NCBI RefSeq assembly: GCF_002077945.1
Contig: NZ_LVYD01000001.1
Location: 62,001-126,000, forward strand
DNA: 64,000 nucleotides
Reading direction: 5' to 3'
DNA from: Niastella vici
GTDB taxonomy: Bacteria > Bacteroidota > Bacteroidia > Chitinophagales > Chitinophagaceae
The notes beneath the pieces are model-generated. The model worked only from the letters and a program-made list of their open reading frames with translations. It was not told the DNA's origin and did not search any database. Shown in pieces: positions 34,324 through 43,360 of the stretch (positions are counted from its first letter, which is position 1; each line of letters starts with the position of its first letter). Both the position numbers and the translations under genes were made by a program.

Positions 34324-35043
34324 ATGGTAAAATACGCTCTTCCAGTAATATGTTTTGCAGCCTTCTTACAACCGGGGATGGCGCAGAATAACATAAGCGG
34401 CCCTGCAGCCCTGCCCACCATTGTTAATGCCGGCAACGTATACAATCCCTTTATTGAAAAACAATCGCGCCTGTATAATGGCATAGAACATTTGGGTTAT
34501 GCTTTCAAAATAAAAGGGCACGCCTATTTTCTGCAAAGGGAATTGCAAACCGGTAGCGTCGTTTATGATGGGCTTGAATTTGTAAATGTGCCAATGTTAT
34601 ACGACCTGCTGAAAGACCAGGTAGTTGTTCAACACTTCAATGGTTTTACCAAAATAGGACTGGTGCACGAAAAAGTAACAGCGTTTACCCTGAACGGTCA
34701 TCATTTCATTCGCCTTGACAGCCTTTTAGGGCCACCCATTATTACGGGGTATTACGATGAAGTATATACAGGCCGCTTAAAAGTACTGGTGAAAAGGGGA
34801 AAGTACATTGAAGAAACCATCAAGGACGAACTGGAGCGGGAATTCATTCAAAAAGACCTGTTCTTTATTCAGAAAGAAGGCACCTATTATGCAATCAAAA
34901 ACTACAAAGGGTTGTTGGCCCTTTTAAAAGACAGATCAAAAGAAGTAAGACAATACCTGCGCAAAAACAGGATCAAATACCGGAAGGGTCCTGAGAACGC
35001 CATCGTAAAAGCCACTGCCTATTATGATTCGTTAAACAAGTAA
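34324..35043 (+). CDS. secreted hypothetical protein, first gene of the TonB receptor operon
   Basis: This 239-residue protein has a signal peptide (VKYALPVICFAAFLQPGMAQ, cleavage near residue 21). No named domain is recognised. The mature part contains a repeated Tyr/Phe-rich strand pattern (HLGYAFKIKGHAYFLQ, VVYDGLEFVNVPMLYDLLKD). The C-terminal third is basic and helical (LLALLKDRSKEVRQYLRKNR). It ends 1 base before the TonB receptor start, so it is translationally linked and probably acts in the envelope with the receptor. This type of small partner is seen beside STN-type TonB receptors in Bacteroidota, but its role is not established. Confidence 0.7.
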   Translation: MVKYALPVICFAAFLQPGMAQNNISGPAALPTIVNAGNVYNPFIEKQSRLYNGIEHLGYAFKIKGHAYFLQRELQTGSVVYDGLEFVNVPMLYDLLKDQVVVQHFNGFTKIGLVHEKVTAFTLNGHHFIRLDSLLGPPIITGYYDEVYTGRLKVLVKRGKYIEETIKDELEREFIQKDLFFIQKEGTYYAIKNYKGLLALLKDRSKEVRQYLRKNRIKYRKGPENAIVKATAYYDSLNK

Positions 35044-35044
35044 C

Positions 35045-37810
35045 ATGAGACAACTGCGACTGCTTATAGTTTTGAACCTTATCTTTTTACTTACAGGGTT
35101 TTCCCTCAACGCCCAGTCTGACACCAAAAGAGTGAGCATTGAGCTGAAAGGGGCAACCATCGATAGCCTTATCACCGAGCTGGAATCGCAAACAGGTTAT
35201 CACTTTTATTATGATCCGGCGCAGTTTGACAGCCTGCGGGTAAGCGTGTCGGTATCAAATGTATCGCTGCAAAAAGTGCTTGAACTCGTATTTGCCAATT
35301 CTGAATATCATTTTGCCATCCCCGAAAAACAAACTTATGTTTTACTCACCAAAGGAGCTACCATAAAAACAACCCTGCCGCCGGGTTTCTTTTCCAATGC
35401 CACAGCCGACAGCTCGCTGGCAACACCGGTTTACGGCGATAAAAAGAAAACAAGGATCGACGCTTCCATAGAAAATAAATTATTCGAGATCGGTATCCGG
35501 AATAATAATCCCGGTTCAGGTTCGGTAACCATGGCCGGATATGTACGCAATATAAAAACAGGCGAACCGGTGGCCGGCGCTATTATTACATTTACCAGCC
35601 CTGCCATCAGTGTGGCCACTGATCAGTATGGATATTATTCCATCACATTGCCCAAGGGACGCAACCTGCTCACCATTCAGGGTATAGGTATGAAGGATAC
35701 CAGGCGGCAGGTGATGGTGTATACAAACGGCAATTTTGATATTGATATGGATGAACGGGTCACTTCGTTGAAAGAAGTGATTGTATCGGCACAAAAGCTG
35801 GCCAACGTACGCAACGTACAACTGGGTATCGACAGGTTGAGCATAAAAGCCATTAAACAGGTACCAACGGCTTTTGGTGAAGCCGATATCTTAAAAGCCG
35901 TACTCATGCTGCCGGGGGTAAAATCAGTGGGTGAAGCCAGTACCGGTTTTAATGTAAGAGGCGGATCGGCCGACCAGAATCTGATATTGTTCAACGACGC
36001 TACTATTTATAACCCCTCGCACTTCTTTGGATTCTTCTCTGCATTCAATCCTGAGGTGGTAAAAGATGTGGAATTATACAAAAGCAGTATTCCCGCCAAA
36101 TATGGCGGCCGCCTGTCATCGGTGCTCGATATCAGCAGCCGCGAGGGCAATAAGAAGCAATTTGCCGGCGTAGCCGGTATTGGGTTGCTTACAAGCCGCT
36201 TTACCATTGAAGGGCCCATTAAAAAAGATAAAACATCTTTTATCCTGGGTGGCAGAACAACCTATGCCAACTGGCTGCTACAATTCTTACCTCAGGAATA
36301 CAGACACAGCAAGGCTTCGTTCTATGATGTGAACCTGAACATCAGTCACCAGTTCAACAAAAATAACAACCTGTACATAACAGGCTATTTGAGCAAGGAC
36401 AAGTTTAATTTGAACAGCGATACTACCTATGGCTACGCTAACAACAACGTATCCGTAAAATGGAAGCACACCTTCTCGAACAAACTCACCATGGTGCTTA
36501 CCGGCGGGTACGATCATTACGACTATCAAATTGGCAGCGATAAGGACAGCCTGTTTGCCTACAAAATGAAATTTGATATCAACCAGTATAATTTCAAATC
36601 AGATCTTAACTGGTACATCAATGCCAACCATACCATTGACTTTGGTATAAGCTCCATTCGCTACCTGCTGCATCCCGGCACATATGAACCCAACAGTAAA
36701 ACATCGTTGGTATCTAAAGACAACATGGAAGCAGAACATGCACTGGAAAGCGCCGCCTACCTCAGTGAAAAATGGAACATCACTGATGAACTGTCGTTAC
36801 AGGCCGGGCTTCGTTATTCCCTCTATAATTTCCTGGGACCGAAAACGGTGAATGAGTATACGCCCGGGTTACCCATTACAGAAGATAATCAGCAGGGCAC
36901 AAAAGTTTATGAAAAAAACAAATTCATACATACGTACCATGGTCCTGAATACAGGCTGGCGCTTCGTTACAGCCTCACCTCGAGCTTTTCGGTAAAAGCC
37001 GGCTACAATTCATTAAGGCAGTATATACATGTTTTGTCGAATACCACTGCCATTTCACCAACCGATATCTGGAAGCTCAGCGACCCCAATATTAAACCAC
37101 AGATCGGCGACCAGGTTTCATTTGGTTTATACAAGAACTTTAAATCGAACACAATTGAAACCTCGGCAGAAGTGTATTACAAGAACATAAAAAATTACCT
37201 GGATTACAAAAGCGGGGCGCAGCTGGTTTTGAACCACCACATTGAAACCGATGTAATGAGCACCAAAGGGAAAGCTTATGGTGTAGAATTGATGGTGAAA
37301 AAACAAAACGGCAAATTAAACGGCTGGATCAGTTATACCTGGTCGAGGATCTTGCTGAAGATGGATGACTCAACCAAGGGCGAAGTCGTTAATGGCGGAA
37401 AATATTACCCTGCCAACTACGACAAACCAAATGATATAACCATGGTGGGCAATTACCGCTTCAGCCACCGGTTCAGTGTTTCCCTGAACGTTACCTATAG
37501 TACCGGCCGGCCCATTACCCTGCCCGTAGGGCGTTTTTATTATGCCGGTTCGTGGCGGGCGCTCTATGCCGATCGCAATGCGTATCGCATTCCGGATTAT
37601 TTCCGTACCGATCTTTCAATGAATATTGAAGGCAATCATAAAGTGCATCAGTTAACACACAATTCCTGGACGGTAGGTATATACAACCTCACAGGAAGAA
37701 AGAATCCGTACTCGGTGTATTATGTTTCTGAAAATGGCGCCATCAATGGATACAAGCTATCCATTTTCGGAAACGCCATACCGTTTGTAAACTTTAATAT
37801 CAGGTTTTAA
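35045..37810 (+). CDS. STN-domain TonB-dependent receptor
   Basis: This 921-residue outer-membrane receptor has a signal peptide (LLIVLNLIFLLTGFSLNAQ). An STN (secretin/TonB short) domain follows (about 28-105, VSIELKGATIDSLITELESQ). A CarboxypepD_reg-like domain comes next (about 160-245, AGYVRNIKTGEPVAGAIITF), then a plug (about 265-385, GFNVRGGSADQNLILFNDAT) and a barrel ending in FVNFNIRF. STN domains often pass a signal to a FecR/sigma pair, but none is encoded in this operon. The neighbours are the linked 239-residue protein upstream and a DUF4249 lipoprotein and an MG2-type protein downstream. The imported ligand is unknown. Confidence 0.92.
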   Translation: MRQLRLLIVLNLIFLLTGFSLNAQSDTKRVSIELKGATIDSLITELESQTGYHFYYDPAQFDSLRVSVSVSNVSLQKVLELVFANSEYHFAIPEKQTYVLLTKGATIKTTLPPGFFSNATADSSLATPVYGDKKKTRIDASIENKLFEIGIRNNNPGSGSVTMAGYVRNIKTGEPVAGAIITFTSPAISVATDQYGYYSITLPKGRNLLTIQGIGMKDTRRQVMVYTNGNFDIDMDERVTSLKEVIVSAQKLANVRNVQLGIDRLSIKAIKQVPTAFGEADILKAVLMLPGVKSVGEASTGFNVRGGSADQNLILFNDATIYNPSHFFGFFSAFNPEVVKDVELYKSSIPAKYGGRLSSVLDISSREGNKKQFAGVAGIGLLTSRFTIEGPIKKDKTSFILGGRTTYANWLLQFLPQEYRHSKASFYDVNLNISHQFNKNNNLYITGYLSKDKFNLNSDTTYGYANNNVSVKWKHTFSNKLTMVLTGGYDHYDYQIGSDKDSLFAYKMKFDINQYNFKSDLNWYINANHTIDFGISSIRYLLHPGTYEPNSKTSLVSKDNMEAEHALESAAYLSEKWNITDELSLQAGLRYSLYNFLGPKTVNEYTPGLPITEDNQQGTKVYEKNKFIHTYHGPEYRLALRYSLTSSFSVKAGYNSLRQYIHVLSNTTAISPTDIWKLSDPNIKPQIGDQVSFGLYKNFKSNTIETSAEVYYKNIKNYLDYKSGAQLVLNHHIETDVMSTKGKAYGVELMVKKQNGKLNGWISYTWSRILLKMDDSTKGEVVNGGKYYPANYDKPNDITMVGNYRFSHRFSVSLNVTYSTGRPITLPVGRFYYAGSWRALYADRNAYRIPDYFRTDLSMNIEGNHKVHQLTHNSWTVGIYNLTGRKNPYSVYYVSENGAINGYKLSIFGNAIPFVNFNIRF

Positions 37811-37820
37811 ATAAGATAAT

Positions 37821-38963
37821 ATGAGAACGTTTGTATTCTGCTGCCTGACGATACTGCTGCTCTGTTGCAAAGAAAAATACAATGCACCGGTAAATGTGCC
37901 TAAAACCGGGTACCTGGTCATTGAAGGTTATATCAGCGCCAACGGCCCTGCCGAGATCCATATTTCACGCACCATTCCATTGGCCGATACCGCCAAACTC
38001 ATCAATGAAACGCTGGCCAAAGTACAGTTGCAGGGGCGTGATAACTCAACCTACAACCTGAGTGAAACCAGCGGCGGAATGTATATCAATTCCGGGATCA
38101 ATCTCAATAGCAGTCAGCAATACCGGCTTTATATAAAAACCCTTTCAGGCAAAGAATATGCATCGGATTATGTGAATGTAAGAGCGGCGCCGCCGATCGA
38201 CAGTGTGGGCTGGATACGGCAAGACGGCGGCGTACAGCTATATGTAAATACCCATGACCCTAAAAATAATACCTGGTATTATCGCTGGACAACCGAAGAA
38301 ACGTGGGAATTTCATTCAACGTATTCCACAACGATTGATTTTTCGAGAGACCCCGTTACCCACCGCATTGACGGAGTTAAATGGCGATACCCCAATCAAA
38401 CCCGGGAAGAAAAAATATATACCTGCTGGAAGGGAGAAATCTCAAGCAACCTCTTATTGGGCTCATCGGCCAAGCTGAGTATTGACAGTTTACACCGGTC
38501 GCTCATTTTTATAGAACCGTCATCGTGGAAACTGAGCGTGTTGTACAGCCTGCTCGTATCACAATATGCACTCAGCAAGGAAGAATATGAATTCCTTGAC
38601 AAGATGAAAAAAAATTCAGAAGAAACAGGCAATGTATTTGGCCGGCAACCCTCTGAGCTCAAGGGAAATATTCATTGTCTTTCAAACCCCAGCGAACCGG
38701 TGATCGGCTATATCGGCATTGCCAACCGCCAGCAAAAAAGGATCTGGATCAGCAGGAATGATGTGCCCGACTGGCGATATTTTCAAAACTGCGAAACCTA
38801 TAATGTAACAAAGGATTCCGCAGAGTATTACTCTTACCTTACGCCTGTAATTCCCCTTGATATAGACCCGTTCGGGAACATAAATGTATATTTTGCTGCG
38901 TCCCCAACCTGCGTTGATTGCACTTTACGTGGCACCAATACAAAACCATCTTTCTGGCCATAA
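37821..38963 (+). CDS. DUF4249 family lipoprotein
   Basis: This 380-residue protein has a short lipoprotein signal (TFVFCCLTILLLCCKEK; Cys15 or Cys16 acylated). The mature part matches DUF4249: an early beta domain with GYLVIEGYISANGPAEIHIS, an NLNSSQQYRLYIKTLSGKEY block, and a C-terminal segment containing RIWISRNDVPDWRYFQNCE and CVDCTLRGTNTKPSFW. DUF4249 proteins regularly follow STN/plug TonB receptors and are thought to be their surface or periplasmic partners, a SusD-like position but not a SusD fold. The gene starts 10 bases after the receptor stop. Confidence 0.85.
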   Translation: MRTFVFCCLTILLLCCKEKYNAPVNVPKTGYLVIEGYISANGPAEIHISRTIPLADTAKLINETLAKVQLQGRDNSTYNLSETSGGMYINSGINLNSSQQYRLYIKTLSGKEYASDYVNVRAAPPIDSVGWIRQDGGVQLYVNTHDPKNNTWYYRWTTEETWEFHSTYSTTIDFSRDPVTHRIDGVKWRYPNQTREEKIYTCWKGEISSNLLLGSSAKLSIDSLHRSLIFIEPSSWKLSVLYSLLVSQYALSKEEYEFLDKMKKNSEETGNVFGRQPSELKGNIHCLSNPSEPVIGYIGIANRQQKRIWISRNDVPDWRYFQNCETYNVTKDSAEYYSYLTPVIPLDIDPFGNINVYFAASPTCVDCTLRGTNTKPSFWP

Positions 38964-38997
38964 TAAAACCATTGACCTGATATAACAGTTTGCATAC

Positions 38998-41388
38998 ATG
39001 AAACTAAATAAGCACATACATATAATAACCACCTTGCTGGCGCTGCTGCTTTTAAATACTATCAGCGCCCAGGATGTTTTAACGGGCATACCCGACCGGT
39101 TCAAACAATATTATGCCGGGAACAGCCCTGAGAAACTGTACGTGCATACCGACAAAAATTTCTACCTGGCGGGTGAACTGTTATGGTTCAAAATTTATAA
39201 TGTAGATGCCGCTTTATACCAACCGGTTGACCTGAGCAAGATCGCTTACGTTGAAATTCTCGACAAAGACAACAAACCCGTAATGCAAGCCAAAATTGCA
39301 CTCAGCAAGGGAAAAGGCAATGGTTCGTTTTATTTACCGGTTTCTATTAACTCGGGTAATTACAAGCTGCGGGCCTATACCAACTGGATGAAGAATCTTT
39401 CTGTAGGTTATTATTTTGAAAAACCCATAACTATTGTAAACACCTTAAAAACTTATTCTACACAAGCTGCCGATACAGGCAACCGCTATCAGGTTGCATT
39501 CTTTCCCGAAGGGGGTAACCTGGTGAAAGCCGTCACCAGCAAAGTTGCCTTCAGGGTTACCGACCGTTTTGGAAAAGGGGTTCACTGCAAAGGCGTGGTA
39601 CTATCAGCCAACAATGATACCATGGCCAGTTTTCAAACTTTTAAATTTGGCATGGGGCATTTTCTATTTACACCAGCCAGCACCCAACCGGCAAAAGCCC
39701 TGATAACCCTGGCCGATGGCAACACTATTTCACAAACCCTGCCTGCCGTTTATGATGAGGGTTATGTAATGCAATTAGCCGAAGAGGCTTCAGGTACTAT
39801 CACGATATCGGTGACCGGCCGCTCCGTGCCCGATCAACCTGTTTTCCTTTTTGCGCATAGCCGCCAGGTTATGCAGGTGGCCGAAAAACAATCGCTCATA
39901 AACGGGCAGGCCCGTTTTGTGATCGATAAAAACCAACTGGCCGAAGGCCTCACGAACATTACGCTTTTCAATGAACAGCAACAACCGGTATGTGAGCGGC
40001 TGTATTTCAAAAAGCCGCAACAGGTATTAACAGTTGCCGCCAATAGCAATGCGGCCCAATATGGCAACCGTAAACGGGTGGCAATTTCAGTGAATACCCG
40101 GCATGCCAATGCCCAGGCGGGCACAGCTGCAGAGCTATCGTTAGCGGTTTACCGCCTTGACACCTTGCAAACAATTGATGCCAATTCGCTGCCTGGTTAT
40201 TTATGGCTCACATCGGAACTTACGGGTAATATTGAATCACCGGAATATTATTTTTCAGCAGCCACTGATGAAATTAAAGAAGCTACTGACAACCTGATGC
40301 TGGTGCATGGCTGGCGGCGTTTCAATTGGGAACAGGTATTGCATGATAACCGCCCTGCATTTGAATATGCGCCTGAATTTGATGGACACATTATTACCTG
40401 CCAGGTAAAACATAACACGGGCAATGCCACCATGGCCCCGGAAGAGGCCTGGTTATCGATACCCGGTATACAATTGCAATTCTATAATTCTAAAATCAAT
40501 AAAGAAGGGAAAGTATATTTTGACGTGCGGGATTATTATGGGCAAAACGAGATCATTGTTCAAACCGATGCGGTCGACAGCAATTTCAGGGTTGATGTAC
40601 TGAATCCGTTTTCTGAAAAATACAGCGACTGGCAATTGCCTGCCTTCGCTCTGCCACGGGCTACCCAACAAAACCTCAACGAACAAAGCATCGGCATGCA
40701 GGTGCTCAATACCTATGAGGGAAGCAAATTAAGCCGCTTTGCGGTTCCTGCCATTGACACAGTACCATTTTACGGAAAGCCCTTTAGAGTTTACATGCTC
40801 GACGATTATACCCGTTTTACCACTATGGAAGAAGTATTGCGTGAATATGTTCCCGAGGTAGCGGTACGCCGGTATGGCGGTCAGTTGCATCTGAAAATGT
40901 TTGATTTTGATATAAGGGATTTTTATTCAACCGATCCGCTTATTTTACTGGATGGGGTTAAGGTAGATAATACTATCCTCATGAACTATGATCCGCTAAA
41001 GGTAAACAAGCTGGAAGTGGTGACGAATAAATACATCAACGGAGAATTTATTTACCATGGTATTGTAAACTTTACCACCTACCATGGAGATATACAGGAC
41101 CTTAAACTGGATTCAAAAGCGGTGATCCTCGATTATGATGGGTTACAGTTAAAACGTGAATTTTACTCACCGGTGTATAAAACTGAACAGCAGGCATTAA
41201 GCCGCATACCTGATTTCAGGAACCTTTTATACTGGTCGCCCGATGTACGAACCGATAGCAAAGGCCAGGCTACTGTTGAGTTTTATACATCAGACAGAAA
41301 GGGTAAATATGTAGCTGTTCTGCAGGGCATGGATGATGCCGGGTATGCAGGAAGCTATTATTTTACGTTTGATGTAACAGATAAATAA
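38998..41388 (+). CDS. MG2-domain/plug-like envelope protein, operon end
   Basis: This 796-residue exported protein has a signal peptide (HIITTLLALLLLNTISAQ). It begins with an alpha-2-macroglobulin MG2-like domain (about 40-145, EKLYVHTDKNFYLAGELLWF and SGNYKLRAYTNWMKN). Several beta-sandwich domains follow, with a GWRRFNWEQV block near 440. A plug-like segment (about 610-720, DPLILLDGVKVDN and GIVNFTTYHGD) resembles TonB receptor plugs. The last part (VRTDSKGQATVEFYTSDRKG) is again macroglobulin-like. No thioester motif is seen. This type is common next to DUF4249 systems; it is probably a periplasmic or surface scaffold. Biochemical role unknown. Confidence 0.82.
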   Translation: MKLNKHIHIITTLLALLLLNTISAQDVLTGIPDRFKQYYAGNSPEKLYVHTDKNFYLAGELLWFKIYNVDAALYQPVDLSKIAYVEILDKDNKPVMQAKIALSKGKGNGSFYLPVSINSGNYKLRAYTNWMKNLSVGYYFEKPITIVNTLKTYSTQAADTGNRYQVAFFPEGGNLVKAVTSKVAFRVTDRFGKGVHCKGVVLSANNDTMASFQTFKFGMGHFLFTPASTQPAKALITLADGNTISQTLPAVYDEGYVMQLAEEASGTITISVTGRSVPDQPVFLFAHSRQVMQVAEKQSLINGQARFVIDKNQLAEGLTNITLFNEQQQPVCERLYFKKPQQVLTVAANSNAAQYGNRKRVAISVNTRHANAQAGTAAELSLAVYRLDTLQTIDANSLPGYLWLTSELTGNIESPEYYFSAATDEIKEATDNLMLVHGWRRFNWEQVLHDNRPAFEYAPEFDGHIITCQVKHNTGNATMAPEEAWLSIPGIQLQFYNSKINKEGKVYFDVRDYYGQNEIIVQTDAVDSNFRVDVLNPFSEKYSDWQLPAFALPRATQQNLNEQSIGMQVLNTYEGSKLSRFAVPAIDTVPFYGKPFRVYMLDDYTRFTTMEEVLREYVPEVAVRRYGGQLHLKMFDFDIRDFYSTDPLILLDGVKVDNTILMNYDPLKVNKLEVVTNKYINGEFIYHGIVNFTTYHGDIQDLKLDSKAVILDYDGLQLKREFYSPVYKTEQQALSRIPDFRNLLYWSPDVRTDSKGQATVEFYTSDRKGKYVAVLQGMDDAGYAGSYYFTFDVTDK

Positions 41389-41390
41389 AA

Positions 41391-41406
41391 CCTGTTGCGC
41401 AACAGG
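41391..41406 (-). terminator. short palindromic hairpin after the operon
   Basis: CCTGTTGCGCAACAGG is a perfect 16-bp palindrome just 2 bases after the MG2 gene stop. On the minus strand it is followed by a GTTTTATT tract, so it fits best as terminator of the leftward 92-residue gene 110 bases away. It may also slow plus-strand transcription. Confidence 0.55.
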
Positions 41407-41516
41407 AAACAATAAATATAGGGTACGGACCGGTACTTAAAAGGCGCAGGAATCCCCCTAACCTAAACATACATCTAAAAGCTAGCCATCTGGAACTGTC
41501 GTTATATGTATAATTT

Positions 41517-41795
41517 TTACAGATCTGTTCTTTGATTCAATAAGAATGCGGCTTCAACAAGGGCTTCCATTTTTTCATAAAAGTAAATATGGTCATTACG
41601 CTGTTGGCCTTCCTGGGAAATGCTGCGGCTGCTGCTTACAATTTCCACCATCCAGTTCCATAAGATTTGCCTTACTTCCTGTAAATGATAACTTTCAAAA
41701 AAGTTTTCAATAGCCAGCCGGGGGTTCTTTAATTCTTCTTCATTCAGGCGAAGTGGTTGATTATGCCAATCAGGGTGCTTATTAAGAGACCGCAT
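41517..41795 (-). CDS. small hypothetical protein divergent from XRE regulator
   Basis: From the ATG at 41795 the protein has 92 residues; an in-frame ATG at 41867 would add 24 residues with no domain character. Blocks include LNEEELKNPRLAIENFFESY, LQEVRQILWNWMVEIV and HIYFYEKMEALVEAAFLLNQ, all helical. Similar short proteins are common in Chitinophagaceae, and they are often found opposite a small XRE-type regulator as here. No function is known; it is soluble and has no signal peptide. Confidence 0.55.
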   Translation of the reverse strand: MRSLNKHPDWHNQPLRLNEEELKNPRLAIENFFESYHLQEVRQILWNWMVEIVSSSRSISQEGQQRNDHIYFYEKMEALVEAAFLLNQRTDL

Positions 41796-41981
41796 AATAG
41801 CTTGGTTAATGGTGAAGGAATACTTATTGAAATGGGTAAATGCCCTAAAACAGGTTATTCTTGCCATTGCAATCCCCTGATGATGCTTAAACGAAGATAA
41901 TATATTTTTTAATATGATGTACTATATCACAGCCGAAAAATTAAAAAAAAACTTCATCTTAACCTTCTAATACCTACACCA

Positions 41982-42200
41982 TTGGCTGCTAACCAACAGA
42001 TATTGAAAACGTTCGGCGCAAACCTGCGTCATTTCAGAAATGAAAAAGGCTTGAGCCAGCGCGATTTGTACGCGCTTTGTAATATTGACAATGCCGAAAT
42101 AAGCAGAATGGAAAACGGCGAGGTGAATGTTACACTCAACACACTGGCTCAGTTAGCCGAAGCGCTGGATATTCCTGCTTATATGCTCTTGAAACAGTAA
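41982..42200 (+). CDS. XRE family transcriptional regulator (single helix-turn-helix domain)
   Basis: This 72-residue protein consists almost only of a Cro/C1-type helix-turn-helix (about residues 8-68, LRHFRNEKGLSQRDLYALCN, then IDNAEISRMENGEVNVTLNT). The frame opens with a TTG (41982); no ATG is available before the domain, so TTG is the likely start. It is divergent from the small hypothetical gene, a conserved-looking pair, and probably regulates the shared 180-base region. Confidence 0.75.
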   Translation: MAANQQILKTFGANLRHFRNEKGLSQRDLYALCNIDNAEISRMENGEVNVTLNTLAQLAEALDIPAYMLLKQ

Positions 42201-42252
42201 TATCCTTTTACAGGGGCGGAATTGCAGACGCCACCAATTCCACCAATAAAAA

Positions 42253-42273
42253 ATCCCCCGACTAGCGAGGGAT
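42253..42273 (-). terminator. imperfect hairpin with T run on the minus strand
   Basis: ATCCCCCG (42253-42260) pairs with CGAGGGAT (42266-42273) with one mismatch over ACTAG. On the minus strand it is followed by TTTTTTATT. It is 14 bases past the stop of an unassigned minus-strand frame (42287-42382), and may also serve the Idi gene further upstream. Confidence 0.5.
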
Positions 42274-42286
42274 CCAGGTAATTTTG

Positions 42287-42382
42287 TTATACCTGCAAAG
42301 GTGTTCGTACATATTCTTCATAGTTATTGATGTATAACCGCTTTACAGGTCCATTTGGGAACAGTTCTGGTTTCGTTCATAA
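42287..42382 (-). pseudogene. possible 3' gene remnant
   Basis: A minus-strand frame without its own start reads TKPELFPNGPVKRLYINNYE and ends in EYVRTPLQV at a stop (42287-42289), with a hairpin terminator just after it. The composition looks coding but no family is recognised. It may be the tail of a lost gene. The gap between the XRE gene and Idi (42201-42603) otherwise holds only the small frame at 42392-42514. Confidence 0.25.
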
Positions 42383-42391
42383 GATACCGTT

Positions 42392-42514
42392 TTAAAAACG
42401 GGGCCCGTTTCGCAGGTTATTGGACTTTGTATTCCAAATATACCCTGCAGCAAACAGGATAGCCAGCCCTATGACGAACAATTCAATAAAATGATCAATA
42501 TGTTTACAGGCCAC
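42392..42514 (-). CDS. possible 40-residue single-membrane-span protein
   Basis: From a GTG at 42514 the frame encodes 40 residues with one hydrophobic helix (IELFVIGLAILFAAGYIW) and a charged end (NTKSNNLRNGPRF). It lies 89 bases downstream of Idi on the same strand. Small single-span proteins are easily missed, but with no ATG and no clear ribosome site this remains tentative. Confidence 0.25.
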   Translation of the reverse strand: MACKHIDHFIELFVIGLAILFAAGYIWNTKSNNLRNGPRF

Positions 42515-42603
42515 TAAGGGTTTTCTGTATTATTGTAGAAGATCGTAAAGCATTGGTGGAACACTATATTTGTCTTTCTGCCCTTTTTCTTGCCCGGGAG
42601 GAA

Positions 42604-43146
42604 TTACACCACTTTTTTCAGCAGGTTTTCGACAGCCCATTGCTGTACTTTAGGAAATGCAATATTGAACCAGGTAGTATATTTCTGCGGGTGCGATTGC
42701 AGCGTAGCTTCTATTTCTTCCAGGCTTTTATAGCAGTAATCTTTCACCTCCATAGGATCGGGTGATATACGGCCATCGTACATGCCAATAAAAACATGAT
42801 CAAATTCATGCTCTGTTAAGCCATGCTCAAATTCGGCCAGGTACGTAAAATCAAAAACCTTTTCGAGTAAAGTAGTAAAACCCATTTCTTCGTGCAGGCG
42901 CCGGGTGGCTGCCATTAAGGTATCTTCGCCCGGTGCCGGGTGGCTGCAACAGGTATTGGTCCATAATCCCCCGCTGTGGTATTTACTTACGGCCCGTTGC
43001 TGCAGCAGCATTTCCCCTTTACTGTTGAAGATAAAAATGCTGAAAGCACGGTGCAACACCCCTTTGCGATGGGCCTCCATTTTTTCCATTACTCCAATGG
43101 GTTCATCCTGTTCATTTACCAGTATCACGTCGGTTACTTTACTCAT
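42604..43146 (-). CDS. idi: isopentenyl-diphosphate delta-isomerase (type 1, Nudix fold)
   Basis: This 180-residue cytoplasmic enzyme interconverts isopentenyl and dimethylallyl diphosphate, feeding carotenoid, quinone and lipid-carrier synthesis. Diagnostic blocks are HRAFSIFIFNSKGEMLLQQR, the catalytic Cys in GLWTNTCCSHPAPGE (about residue 66), a Nudix-type ATRRLHEEMGF and the second catalytic Glu in LTEHEFDHVF (about residue 115). Length is standard for type 1 Idi. It is the last gene behind a MerR(B12)-ECF sigma pair, the regulator type that controls carotenoid genes elsewhere. No crt genes are visible in the window. Confidence 0.95.
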   Translation of the reverse strand: MSKVTDVILVNEQDEPIGVMEKMEAHRKGVLHRAFSIFIFNSKGEMLLQQRAVSKYHSGGLWTNTCCSHPAPGEDTLMAATRRLHEEMGFTTLLEKVFDFTYLAEFEHGLTEHEFDHVFIGMYDGRISPDPMEVKDYCYKSLEEIEATLQSHPQKYTTWFNIAFPKVQQWAVENLLKKVV

Positions 43147-43360
43147 GGTACAAAGTTGCTAAATATTCATGGTGTTACCATAATTGCCTGTACAAAATCA
43201 TGGTTTCAGGCCAGTTAACCGAAAAGGACAGAAGTATCAGGTTTATTGAATTTTACAATTCAATATCAAATGGAAAGAAGATAACAATACGATCCTGACA
43301 ATGATTTTGGATAAATACAGTATCCCCTACCGGTTCAGGTGTTAACAGGTAAATAAACTA

